NCBI GenBank assembly: GCA_052400625.1
Contig: JBQTGH010000004.1
Length of the DNA: 64,000 nt
Strand: one strand, 5' to 3'
Source of the DNA: Thermophagus sp052400625
GTDB taxonomy: Bacteria > Bacteroidota > Bacteroidia > Bacteroidales > Marinilabiliaceae
The notes beneath the pieces were generated by a model. It saw only the letters and a list, made by a program, of their open reading frames with translations. It was not told the origin of the DNA and did no database searches. Position numbers and translations under genes: made by a program. Below are positions 28,098 to 36,828 of this stretch, piece after piece (the stretch's first letter is position 1; each line of letters opens with the position of its first letter).

Positions 28098-29264
28098 TTA
28101 TTGATTTACATACCAAGGATGATCAAGTAGAGGCACAATTCCGGCTGTATTGAGCTGATCTTTTATTCGTCTTACTTTTATCAAGGTATGAAGACGAAAA
28201 GGACTAAAATTGGACCGGGTACTATCCAAACTATTAACCTTCACTTTCCCGGCTTCATGAATAAACTCTGAATCTCCCAGATATAACCCCACATGAGTTA
28301 TTTGGTCACTTCCCTTCCGAGGTGAAAAAAAGAGCAAATCTCCTGTGTGGAATTGCCCCCACCCCTGTTCAACATCAATTTCTTTTCCATAGGCAGCCTG
28401 AAGAGAAGCGTCTCTGGGAAGTTCTACCCCCTGAAGCCGATAAACTGTTTTGGTAAATCCGCTGCAATCAAGAGCATGTACAGAAGTTCCGCCCCATAAA
28501 TAAGGAGTTCTAATAAGGCTCAATGCAGTTGATTTTATATTTTGATCGTTAAGAATGACAGGAAAATTATCACGCGTCAAGGATAATGCCTGAGCTTCCC
28601 CAATAAATCCGCAGATCCCGGATGGTGTTTTTACATATATTTTTTGGTTGTCCCTAGCAGTTTCTTCGAGCAAGCATCCGGCAACCACATCTCCCGCTAC
28701 AGCTCCTGTTTCAGGGTCCTTCATCAGAGCTAGTCGGCTAGTAACCATAACTCTCGGCGAATTCTTCCATCGATTCAGTGAGATGGAATCTAAAAAATAA
28801 AGCGCTGCTTTTTCGCACCAGCCCAAATAACGATCGGGTGTTTGGATAAAAGCCCAGTTTCCTTTTTCTTTTAAAACCCTTACCGGCATACCCATTAGCC
28901 CCTGACTCACCATAGGAGCAGTATGAGCGGCAGATGCCCTCATTGTGGCCACACTCAGATCAATTAATGCCCAAGGATATAAAACATTGTGCGGCAAAAC
29001 AATAACACTATCCAATATACCATACCCTAATGAACTCAAAGAATCTACGAGAGCGGATTTAATTTCGGGGTCATCTATTTCACCTCTCAAAATAAAGGTG
29101 CTTCTACTAATGCGTTCCTTTTTAACAACAAACACCTGCTCTCTTGAATCGCCGACATATTTCGACCGAAACCGATCAATCACACTTTGAACTTGTTGGT
29201 CAGCACTACAACTCCCCAGTAGTATTGTTATTGTGATTATAATCACATAAGTTAGTGACTTCAT
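28098..29264 (-). CDS. NlpC/P60 lipoprotein with SH3-like domains (YkfC-like gamma-D-Glu-diamino acid endopeptidase)
   Basis: A 388-residue lipoprotein (lipobox LLGSC, Cys19) with an N-terminal domain, two bacterial SH3-like segments (about 115-230) and a C-terminal NlpC/P60 cysteine peptidase. The catalytic triad is visible as Cys267 in LDCSGF, His324 in ITHVGLYLG and His336 in FIHEAG. Family members related to YkfC cut the bond between gamma-D-Glu and the diamino acid in stem peptides carrying a free N-terminal L-Ala, giving L-Ala-D-Glu, the substrate of the epimerase encoded 10 bp downstream. This is the same pairing as ykfB-ykfC of Bacillus. It is first in its operon, with a good promoter 50 bp upstream. 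Confidence 0.9.
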   Translation of the reverse strand: MKSLTYVIIITITILLGSCSADQQVQSVIDRFRSKYVGDSREQVFVVKKERISRSTFILRGEIDDPEIKSALVDSLSSLGYGILDSVIVLPHNVLYPWALIDLSVATMRASAAHTAPMVSQGLMGMPVRVLKEKGNWAFIQTPDRYLGWCEKAALYFLDSISLNRWKNSPRVMVTSRLALMKDPETGAVAGDVVAGCLLEETARDNQKIYVKTPSGICGFIGEAQALSLTRDNFPVILNDQNIKSTALSLIRTPYLWGGTSVHALDCSGFTKTVYRLQGVELPRDASLQAAYGKEIDVEQGWGQFHTGDLLFFSPRKGSDQITHVGLYLGDSEFIHEAGKVKVNSLDSTRSNFSPFRLHTLIKVRRIKDQLNTAGIVPLLDHPWYVNQ

Positions 29265-29313
29265 AAACCTACCTATACAATTTCTGGTTTTTTGTATTAC
29301 ATATTACTGGCTT

Positions 29314-29343
29314 CAAAATTAATGTTAAATTTTAAAACTCCAA
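29314..29343 (-). promoter_or_regulatory. Promoter of the NlpC/P60-epimerase operon
   Basis: On the minus strand TTG (29341-29343), a 19-bp spacer and TAATTTTG (29314-29321) match the Bacteroidota promoter. The start would be about 40 nt before the ATG at 29264. Confidence 0.6.
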
Positions 29344-29696
29344 ACATTTTTTAATCTTTAAATATTATATGAGATGTATTACATAAATAAATCTAAAAAC
29401 CCCGAACCTCAAAGTCCTGTTATAAAGAGTATAAATACATTAATCAAACCCAAACAAAAGACAGTTCTTCAATCTCCCAACAAAGGTCGCTTCATGAACA
29501 AAAAAGCACCCCGTTAATTCTGTAGCTGCAATCGCCACATGGCAGGAATCATCACCTATCAACGACCATCTTCAACAATAAACAAACTCAGAAGAAGCAA
29601 CTCGTGTCTATTTTTAAAGTATCACTCATGACAAAAAAGTTCTTCAAAAAAAATCATAAATATCCGATCACAAACCAATTTCTTTAAACAACTTTT

Positions 29697-29704
29697 TATA
29701 TTTG
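29697..29704 (+). promoter_or_regulatory. -7 box of the namZ-2 promoter
   Basis: TATATTTG matches TAnnTTTG. The predicted start near 29711 lies after the beginning of the longest open frame (29702), arguing for the ATG at 29846 and a leader of about 135 nt. No TTG is seen at the right upstream distance. Confidence 0.45.
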
Positions 29705-29845
29705 TATCTTGTATTACATGTTACAAACTTACAAATCAATTTCATAAAAAACAACACAAATATGCCCTCGAGGCCATTTGTTACATTATTTTCGCACAAA
29801 ATTGTATTATTTTCCACAACCACCCCCTTAAAAAAGTACCTTATC

Positions 29846-31069
29846 ATGAAATTTATGGCATTATTATTTCTATCAACCCTATTCCTTACAACCAACGCTC
29901 AAGTTAAAACAGGAATAGAAGTATTAACAAATCAAAACTTCGAATTACTAAAAGAAAAAAAGACAGGTCTCATAACGAACCCTACCGGAGTCGACAGTTA
30001 TCTCAAGTCTACAATTGATATATTATTCGATGCCCCTGAAGTAGAGCTGGTGGCGCTATATGGTCCAGAACATGGAGTGCGTGGGAATGTTGCAGCAGGA
30101 AAAAAGGTGGAAAACCTCACCGATCCCAAAACGGGATTACCGGTTTTTAGTCTGTATGGAAAAACCCGAAAACCAACACCTGAGATGTTGAAAGGCATTG
30201 ATGTACTTGTATATGACATCCAGGATATAGGTTCCCGATCCTACACCTATATTAGCACCCTCGGCCTGGCCATGGAAGCAGCTGCAGAAAACGATATCGA
30301 GTTTGTTGTATTAGACCGCCCCAACCCTTTGGGTGGTAACAAGTTCGAAGGTCCTTTAACCGAACCCCCCTTCACCTCTTTTGTCAGTCACTTTCCAATT
30401 CCTTACGTGCATGGCTTTACTGTAGGCGAGTTGGCAACCTTCATCAACCAAAACCATTTGTTACCCCGAGGCCTCAAGTGCAATCTTAAAGTGGTAAAGA
30501 TGGAAGGATGGACGCGCGATATGAACTTTGAAGCCACGGGTCTTCAGTGGGTACCTTCATCACCGCACATCCCCAATGCTCACTCTGCCTTCTACTATCC
30601 TGTCTCAGGAATCCTGGGAGAGTTGTATGTAGTTAATATAGGGGTAGGATATACCTTGCCATTTCAACTTTTTGGAGCCGACTGGTTCGATGCCACTCAA
30701 CTGGCCCAAAATTTAAACGATCTGAATCTACCTGGAGTCATCTTCCGCCCAATCTTCTACAAGCCCTATTATAGCACATTCAATGGAAAAGAAATTGAAG
30801 GGGTTCAGGTGCACCTGACCGATCTAGAGAAAGCTCCGCTATCCCTCATCCAGTTTTATGTACTCCAAGAAGCCCACCAACTCAATCCTGACAAAAATGT
30901 ATTTGAATTGTGTGACTCTACACGGCTAGCAATGTTTGACAAAGTCTGCGGAACAGACAAAGTAAGAATAGCTTTTAGTAAAAATTTCAAAGTAGAGGAT
31001 ATTATTGAAATCTGGACAGGAGATATTAAAAAGTTCCGAAAAAAAGCAGAAAAAAGCTTCCTATATTAA
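29846..31069 (+). CDS. namZ: Exported DUF1343 / NamZ-type exo-beta-N-acetylmuramidase (copy 2)
   Basis: From ATG 29846 the protein has 407 residues with a clean Sec signal peptide (MKFMALLFLSTLFLTTNAQ). The open frame starts 48 residues earlier, but that extension would bury the signal and is rejected. The DUF1343 core is intact: GLITNPTGVDS, PEHGVRG (about 73-79), DVLVYDIQDIGSRSYTY, LDRPNPLGG, YVHGFTVGELA. It differs clearly from copy 1 (PEHGVRG against PEHGFRG, and a longer C-terminal region), so the two may differ in substrate, for example glycan end or stem-peptide load. It is transcribed away from the rest of the locus and has its own terminator. Confidence 0.88.
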   Translation: MKFMALLFLSTLFLTTNAQVKTGIEVLTNQNFELLKEKKTGLITNPTGVDSYLKSTIDILFDAPEVELVALYGPEHGVRGNVAAGKKVENLTDPKTGLPVFSLYGKTRKPTPEMLKGIDVLVYDIQDIGSRSYTYISTLGLAMEAAAENDIEFVVLDRPNPLGGNKFEGPLTEPPFTSFVSHFPIPYVHGFTVGELATFINQNHLLPRGLKCNLKVVKMEGWTRDMNFEATGLQWVPSSPHIPNAHSAFYYPVSGILGELYVVNIGVGYTLPFQLFGADWFDATQLAQNLNDLNLPGVIFRPIFYKPYYSTFNGKEIEGVQVHLTDLEKAPLSLIQFYVLQEAHQLNPDKNVFELCDSTRLAMFDKVCGTDKVRIAFSKNFKVEDIIEIWTGDIKKFRKKAEKSFLY

Positions 31070-31092
31070 AACAACAACATAAATCACTAACA

Positions 31093-31130
31093 AAAAAGCC
31101 ATCATTCCCCGTTGATTGATGGTTTTTTTG
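31093..31130 (+). terminator. Terminator of namZ-2
   Basis: CCATCA (31099-31104) pairs with TGATGG (31117-31122), extended by flanking A-T pairs, and is followed by seven T. Confidence 0.75.
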
Positions 31131-31697
31131 TTCCTCATGCCATTAATCCTCATCATTAAGCTAGGGGAAAAACAACCGACAAATAAGTATATAAACCAAT
31201 CCCTAAGTGATATTAAAACCGATCTACACCCTTCAAAACAACATACCAGGCTATTGTGCCGACCTAAAAAGCATCTAAAATCCTCCCGAAACCCGTAGCA
31301 GGGCGCAAGATTTTAAGCAGGGCCACCTCAATTCAAGCAGGAAAGTCAGAATTCAAGCAAAAACACAAATAATTTAAGCAGGACAACGAAAATTCGAGCA
31401 GGGAAGCATCAATTTAGCCAGGACACTAACAAATTGAATACTCAACAATATCATTGCCAAGGAAAAACCGACAACATTACCATTCCATAGCTTCTTCCCC
31501 AATTAAAGCAGATTTAAGTCTCATAATAATTACAACACAATTAGTAGAATCACTAAAAGAACAAGAACTGTTTGTACCGCCAGAATTCGTTCCGGCCACT
31601 TAACCGAAAGCCTATTTGAATTCATATCGCAATTTTTTTAGAATTTGAACAAGATTTGAGCTAAGACGTAATTCTTATCAAATGGTTGCGTAAAACA
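31131..31697. other. Non-coding stretch with short tandem repeats
   Basis: No gene-like frame was found in this 567-bp AT-rich region. Its notable content is the 20-21-bp tandem array at 31309-31430, annotated separately. Confidence 0.5.
31309..31430 (+). repeat. Degenerate 20-21-bp tandem array (six units)
   Basis: Units start at 31309, 31330, 31350, 31371, 31391 and 31411. The shared core is AATTyAAGCAGG followed by 8-9 variable bases. The array lies between two convergent terminators, after namZ-2. Confidence 0.8.
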
Positions 31698-31732
31698 AAA
31701 AAAAGCGACGCATTAAGAACAATGCGACGCTC
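31698..31732 (-). terminator. Terminator after the small secreted-protein gene
   Basis: AGCGACGCATT (31704-31714) and AATGCGACGCT (31721-31731) pair except for one central mismatch. On the minus strand a run of eight T follows. Confidence 0.75.
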
Positions 31733-31780
31733 TTTTCTTTAACCTGATATCGTATTTAATCTATATCTACTTTCCCGAAA

Positions 31781-32233
31781 TCAGAACCCCATTTCACCGG
31801 ACTGAAACTGTTTTTGAAGCGACAGGACAGCTCTGGCACACCCCTCATTTCCTTCCGGGAAGGAAAAAACAAGGCTATAAACTTTCGTGGAACGGCAAAT
31901 AAACCCAAAGGCTTTATACATTTTGCCCTGTGCTCGATTACTCACCAATAATTTTTCACCATCATACAATTCCATCAACACCTTTTCCGAATTTCCATCG
32001 CCGTCAACCACATTAAATTTGTATTGACTCCGACTGTTTAAAATCACTGAATATTTCACAGACCCTGATTGTCCGTTTCCTTTTTTAAGATCTACAATAA
32101 AATCCTTAATATACTGTCCACTGCCCATTTCGTCGAGCGCCTGCTTCAACAAGGCATCATGGTCACACTGTGCAAAAACTCCTACTGAACCAAGTGCAAA
32201 TATGAAAAAGAAGGAAAATAGTACTTTTTTCAT
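31781..32233 (-). CDS. Small secreted protein of unknown function
   Basis: About 150 residues from ATG 32233, with a standard signal peptide (MKKVLFSFFFIFALGSVGVFAQ). A TTG-initiated extension of six residues exists but is less likely. The mature part holds three cysteines and beta-rich segments (VKYSVILNSRSQYKFNVVDG, KVLMELYDGEKLLVSN). I do not recognise the family; it is periplasmic or secreted by its signal. It lies 120 bp after the lipoprotein gene of the signalling cluster on the same strand and could be its last member. The terminator follows 50 bp after the stop. Confidence 0.65.
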   Translation of the reverse strand: MKKVLFSFFFIFALGSVGVFAQCDHDALLKQALDEMGSGQYIKDFIVDLKKGNGQSGSVKYSVILNSRSQYKFNVVDGDGNSEKVLMELYDGEKLLVSNRAQGKMYKAFGFICRSTKVYSLVFSFPEGNEGCARAVLSLQKQFQSGEMGF

Positions 32234-32353
32234 TTCTCTATTTTTTTTCAAAGGCCATAAGGTTACCCGATAATTCCCAGAAGCAACAGATCATGAATGG
32301 CCGGTTACACAACTGCTGCTTTTCCCTATCTTACAAACAATATATTGTCAGCA

Positions 32354-33274
32354 TTAACTGACAATATATGTGCGAATTTCTTTAATTTTTTCAATTATTG
32401 TGCCGAGATCCTTTGGCGAAATATCGACATGGCTAATCTCATCCTGTACAATAATTAACATCCCGTCTTGCTCGATTGTTTTTGGTTCACCAACCTCTTT
32501 GGTGATTTTAACATCCTTAAACAGGGCTTTCATCTCACCTATATGCCCAATCAGGTTTTTGAAATTGCTATTTTGTTCATAATTTTTCAGGATGATGTAA
32601 AGGATGTCCACAATTTCTTTTTGCTCACCTAATCTGGCAATCAACTCTTCATTATTGGTTTTCTCAATGACGTTGCTGGCAATATAAAGACCTTCGATCC
32701 ATGCCCCTGTAATAATCAATGCACTCACATTGCTTCTATTCTGTCCTCTGAGATATGAATCCATCTGGTTAAAACTGCTAACCGACATCTGCATCAAAGA
32801 ATCCAGATTACTGGAATTGGTTGCCATGCGCTTCAAGGATTCGAAGTCAAAAAATTGTCCGACCCTAATGCCATCAGCCAAACTTTTAACCGCTAAAAGA
32901 TAAGATACAACGATATTGCTTTTGTCATAGGAATTAATGTACCCCAAATCAGCACTGTAGACCCCCAGATTAAGAGCTCTTTTGTAACTGGTGCTATAAT
33001 TAGAAATACTCTCAGGGTTATTGAGTATTTGTTGTGAAAAATCGACCCCTGTTGATTTAATCAAATTGGCCATTTCGACCGGTGATGATATATTTTGTAT
33101 AACATCCCCAATAATTTCTTCGGAAAGTTTAAGCGGTGCATCCCCTTTTAAAGAATCGGGTAAGATTAATTCATCTTTCTGTGCTGAATCTTTTTTCTGA
33201 CCTCCTCCTGCACAAGAAAATAGCATATTGGAAAAAACAATTATAAGCAACGTAAATAATAAATTCCTGATCAT
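32354..33274 (-). CDS. Lipoprotein of unknown function, adjunct to the TerB-ABC transporter
   Basis: A 306-residue lipoprotein (lipobox LFSC, Cys21, followed by AGGGQKKDS). The mature chain is largely alpha-helical, with regularly spaced segments (ALNLGVYSADLGYIN, YLLAVKSLADGIRVGQFFD, GAWIEGLYIASNVIE). I recognise it only as a type seen in other Bacteroidota beside signalling or ABC genes and can give no function. It begins 61 bp after the TerB-ABC gene, so it is likely co-transcribed and could be the periplasmic or outer-membrane partner of that transporter; that is inference. Confidence 0.7.
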   Translation of the reverse strand: MIRNLLFTLLIIVFSNMLFSCAGGGQKKDSAQKDELILPDSLKGDAPLKLSEEIIGDVIQNISSPVEMANLIKSTGVDFSQQILNNPESISNYSTSYKRALNLGVYSADLGYINSYDKSNIVVSYLLAVKSLADGIRVGQFFDFESLKRMATNSSNLDSLMQMSVSSFNQMDSYLRGQNRSNVSALIITGAWIEGLYIASNVIEKTNNEELIARLGEQKEIVDILYIILKNYEQNSNFKNLIGHIGEMKALFKDVKITKEVGEPKTIEQDGMLIIVQDEISHVDISPKDLGTIIEKIKEIRTYIVS

Positions 33275-33335
33275 AGCATATTATTTTTAATATTGTCTCT
33301 GTTATACTGTTATGACTACAAAAAGGTTACCTCAC

Positions 33336-36300
33336 CTAAGGCTTTATCCGGTTCAACCGGCTTGCAAAATTAAGACCTTTTTTAAGCAGATCAAAATAAA
33401 GAACGACATACATAAGGATGGTCAGGACCCAAACTACAGCAATATTAAACCACAGTGTTTCAAAAAAATGCCCGGCAAAATATTTTAACGGCGCAAAAAA
33501 ATGAGTCCTGAAATCCAGATAATTGGATGGCTCTGGTTTTTGGTAAATAGGATCCACCATTTGTATCAAATGGTCATCCTCACGAAGAATTTTATTTTTA
33601 TCAAATACCTTTCTGACAATATCATTAATACTCTCATTAAAATAGTCATCACGTATTCGCTCAAATTTATCGCGATTGGCTTCTAAATTAGCAGTAAGAA
33701 ACTGCTCTTTAATGGTATTTGCTTTGTAAAATTCATCCTGATAATATTCAAGGATGCCATCCAGATAACGATTAATTTTCTCCGCTACAGTGGCGGAAAA
33801 ATGTTCCGTCGAAATTTGGTCAAGATCATCAAATTTAACGGATGGCACTCTTTCCAACTCCCGGGAAATCTCAGTAACCAAAAGCTTGATATTGCTCTCA
33901 TATTGTTGTGAAGAAATATTCTCTTCACCATTGGCATATCGCTTGGTTTCTTCAATAATATCTCTCAAAGTGGGGATATAATAAACCTGTTTAAAGTCGG
34001 ACATACTCTCACGCATCTCCACTTCAAAGATGTTCTTTTTAAAATTATTGTGTTTGTATTGATGTACCATCAGTCCTTCATACACCCATCTGGAAGGCAT
34101 AAACTCAGCGATAGCCGGAACTACATCTGGACTGGAAAAATCCTTGTTAAGCTTATCAAAAGTAAACATGGCCCCCCCAAGCACCATTTGGGGGATCATT
34201 AACAAAGGGATTAGAATATAAATGGTAATAATTGAGTTAAATGATGCTGAAATAATAAGCCCAAGGATGTTCGCAAAAGCCGAAACAGAAAAGAGAGCCA
34301 GCCAGAATTCAAAATACATCCCCTTAATGCCCAACACCGTATTGGCCACAAAGACAAAAAGCACCATCTGAAGGGCGGAGATGGTAAATAGAATAAGTAT
34401 CTTGGACATTAGGTAACTGGACCTGCTCAAATTCAGGAAGGCTTCACGTTTTAATATTTTCGCATCCTTGAAGATCTCCTCGGCACTAATGATCAGCCCA
34501 AAAAACAGAGCGACCACAATTCCCATAAAAATATAAGGCGGGATATTTTCGTTCTCCCTAAAAATATAAAGATCAGACGTTGGATCTGCAATGTAACGCA
34601 CGAGATACGACAATATAAGCCCCAACAAGGGAGCCTCCAGCAGATTCAACAATATATACTGGGTATTACTGATTTTGGAAAAGAAATCACGTAACGTATA
34701 TATTTTAAACTGATTAAACCAGGACGGGATATTCAGGCTCTTTGGGGGCTTGTCATGAACCGTTTCAACTTCAGGAATCTGGATGTTTTTCTTAAACTGA
34801 TCATGCCATTCTTCGGGCAAAACTTTTCTTTGATCGGTGTAATTACCGTATTCATCAATAACATTTGAATCGATAATATTGAAAATCAATTCGGGATTAA
34901 GGTTTCCGCAAGTGGGGCATTCACCAATATCACTATTTATCTGTGCGTCGAGCCGTTTAAAATAAATCAATGACTCACTCGGGTTTCCATAATAAACCGG
35001 ATAACCGCCGGTATCGAGAATATACATCTTGTCGAACATTTTAAAAATATCCGACGAAGGTTGGTGTATTACCACAAATATGAGTTTCCCCTTTAGTGAA
35101 AGCTCCCGCAAAAGGTTCATCACATTTTCGGAGTCCCTAGACGATAAACCGGAGGTGGGCTCATCAACGAATAAAATGGCTGGCTCACGAATAAGTTCCA
35201 AAGCGATGTTCAGCCGTTTCCGCTGACCACCGCTGATCATTTTATTCAGAGGAGATCCCACTTTTAGATGGCGACGATCATACAGACCAAGGCTTTTAAG
35301 GGTTTCATCCACCAATTGATGGATTTCTTCCTCTTCCTTATCCTTAAAGCAAAGTTTGGCGTTATAATAAAGGTTTTCGAAAACGGTTAATTCCTCGATC
35401 AGCAAATCGTCCTGTGGGATCAGCCCAATAACACCTTCAAGCTTTTCCGCATCACGATGAAGATCATAGCCATTAATGAGCACCTGTCCTTTAGTAGGGG
35501 CTTCAATCCCGGACAGAACGTTAAGCAAAGTGGTTTTCCCTGCCCCACTGGCGCCCATAATACCGATCAGCTTACCTTGTTCCTCGGCCATTTGAATATT
35601 ACGAAGGCCAACATCACCTGTTTTGAATCTAAATTCTACATCTTTTACTTCATAGGTAATTAGTGAGGCATTGGTATCGGTCATGAACCGACCGACTACA
35701 TCGGTAAAGTAAATGGGTTTTCCTTTAGGTACTTTGATGAAGCTACCGTTGGGGAAAAGGTAAATCCTTCTTTTATCGATGACCAGACCATTAAGAAAAA
35801 TCTCCTGATCACCGGTATACCTCATAAAATAAAGATCCGCACTTTTGACCCTTAGTATTATGATAACCCCGTTCAATCCTGGGGTAGGAATAAATTTAGC
35901 CTCTTGAAACCCCGGATCCTGGCTGCCGGCCATCAATAAATCCCCGAAATCCAATTTTGAAGGATCATTCTGGATGACAAAGTTCTCGACATTACTAATC
36001 TCGTTTGCCGAAAGTTTAAACACATTGGCAACGGTATTAATAATGGCCATTCTCTGTTCGGTGAATTTATGATCGGCATTCACCAGTTCATATAATCTGA
36101 CCAGAACCACAACCTTTTGTTCTCTGTTGAGCTGTTTGTTGATCTTCTTACAAATCCCCAGGATTCGCACGGAATCCTTCATAGAGGTTAACTTAACCTT
36201 TCCGGAATCAGCTTTCCCAATTTTTGAATCGGCCGTATATTTCAGAAACAGTCGGTAGTACTCCTCAACAGCTTCTGTGTTAAGTTGATGTTTAAGAAAG

Positions 36301-36398
36301 GTTCGTACATATTCGGTTTCGTTGGATTCAACGCCCCCGTCCTGTTTAGCAATTAAGCCAAACAACTGCATTAGTGCTTTAAGAATTTCTTCGCTCAT
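33336..36398 (-). CDS. TerB-like domain fused to an ABCG-type ABC transporter (ATPase plus permease)
   Basis: The 1020-residue, single-chain half-transporter has four parts. An N-terminal TerB-like helical domain spans about 1-145. A small beta-rich segment follows (about 180-255). The ABC ATPase (about 255-490) has Walker A GASGAGKT at 282-289, signature ISGGQRKR at 388-395 and Walker B ILFVDEPTSGL from 408. An ABC2-type permease follows (membrane helices about 590-770, one more near 975-1000, with a long hydrophilic insert between). This ATPase-then-permease order is that of White/ABCG exporters. The substrate is unknown. It directly follows the SiaC-like gene (33 bp), so the phospho-switch upstream may control it; the TerB domain, known from stress-signalling modules, could be the contact point. 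Confidence 0.85.
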   Translation of the reverse strand: MSEEILKALMQLFGLIAKQDGGVESNETEYVRTFLKHQLNTEAVEEYYRLFLKYTADSKIGKADSGKVKLTSMKDSVRILGICKKINKQLNREQKVVVLVRLYELVNADHKFTEQRMAIINTVANVFKLSANEISNVENFVIQNDPSKLDFGDLLMAGSQDPGFQEAKFIPTPGLNGVIIILRVKSADLYFMRYTGDQEIFLNGLVIDKRRIYLFPNGSFIKVPKGKPIYFTDVVGRFMTDTNASLITYEVKDVEFRFKTGDVGLRNIQMAEEQGKLIGIMGASGAGKTTLLNVLSGIEAPTKGQVLINGYDLHRDAEKLEGVIGLIPQDDLLIEELTVFENLYYNAKLCFKDKEEEEIHQLVDETLKSLGLYDRRHLKVGSPLNKMISGGQRKRLNIALELIREPAILFVDEPTSGLSSRDSENVMNLLRELSLKGKLIFVVIHQPSSDIFKMFDKMYILDTGGYPVYYGNPSESLIYFKRLDAQINSDIGECPTCGNLNPELIFNIIDSNVIDEYGNYTDQRKVLPEEWHDQFKKNIQIPEVETVHDKPPKSLNIPSWFNQFKIYTLRDFFSKISNTQYILLNLLEAPLLGLILSYLVRYIADPTSDLYIFRENENIPPYIFMGIVVALFFGLIISAEEIFKDAKILKREAFLNLSRSSYLMSKILILFTISALQMVLFVFVANTVLGIKGMYFEFWLALFSVSAFANILGLIISASFNSIITIYILIPLLMIPQMVLGGAMFTFDKLNKDFSSPDVVPAIAEFMPSRWVYEGLMVHQYKHNNFKKNIFEVEMRESMSDFKQVYYIPTLRDIIEETKRYANGEENISSQQYESNIKLLVTEISRELERVPSVKFDDLDQISTEHFSATVAEKINRYLDGILEYYQDEFYKANTIKEQFLTANLEANRDKFERIRDDYFNESINDIVRKVFDKNKILREDDHLIQMVDPIYQKPEPSNYLDFRTHFFAPLKYFAGHFFETLWFNIAVVWVLTILMYVVLYFDLLKKGLNFASRLNRIKP

Positions 36399-36431
36399 TG
36401 GTCAGTTAAAGGTGAAAAGCCCACGGGCCTT

Positions 36432-36812
36432 TTAATCATTATACAACACGTAGTCGAATGGGATTTCAACAATATCGGCATACTCTTCACCGGCTTCCAG
36501 CATATCCTCTTCATCCTCATGGTAATGCCATTTAATCACCACTTCTTTCCCATTTTCCACAATTTCTTCCAACTTAAGCAGGATATCGAGGATAATTTTG
36601 GAAGATGCCGTGTTGAAATATTCAAGTTTGAAAGCAAATTCGGTATGGTCATTAGGCTCTTCTCCATATTGATCGATCCAATCCAAAATGGGTTCATAGA
36701 ACATATTAACGTCTTCCGGCAATGAACGGCCTGAAATTTCGAACTGCCCGCTGCCTTTGTCCAAAACTACGCTCGGGGTATCATCGGTTCCCTTTATGTT
36801 AATTACATCCAT
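36432..36812 (-). CDS. SiaC-family (DUF1987) regulatory phosphoprotein
   Basis: A 126-residue protein of the DUF1987/SiaC family, a STAS-like partner-switch protein. The family block is clear: TPSVVLDKGSGQFEISGRSL near the start, LEYFNTASSKIIL around 63-75, and acidic C-terminal strands. Thr68 in FNTASSK falls where SiaC of Pseudomonas is phosphorylated by SiaB and dephosphorylated by SiaA, as I recall. It lies 16 bp after the siaB-like gene and in the same operon as a PP2C phosphatase, so the kinase-phosphatase-target trio is complete. In Pseudomonas the target activates the diguanylate cyclase SiaD; no GGDEF gene is present here, so its output must be different. Confidence 0.88.
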   Translation of the reverse strand: MDVINIKGTDDTPSVVLDKGSGQFEISGRSLPEDVNMFYEPILDWIDQYGEEPNDHTEFAFKLEYFNTASSKIILDILLKLEEIVENGKEVVIKWHYHEDEEDMLEAGEEYADIVEIPFDYVLYND

Positions 36813-36828
36813 AGATCTAAAAGGTTTA

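Larger units (their letters stand above)
29265..29845. other. Divergent regulatory region between the ykfC-like and namZ-2 genes
   Basis: This AT-rich, 581-bp non-coding stretch holds two opposed TAnnTTTG boxes (29314-29321 on minus, 29697-29704 on plus). Short frames in it lack protein-like composition. I see no clear operator dyad, but the layout suggests both arms of the locus are controlled from here. Confidence 0.5.

Noticed and set aside
29702..29845. 48-residue N-terminal extension of namZ-2
   Set aside because: It would place residues before a perfect signal peptide and overlaps the predicted transcription start.
29668..29895. 75-residue minus-strand frame upstream of namZ-2
   Set aside because: Overlaps the promoter and signal peptide of namZ-2, and has no family motif or plausible start context.
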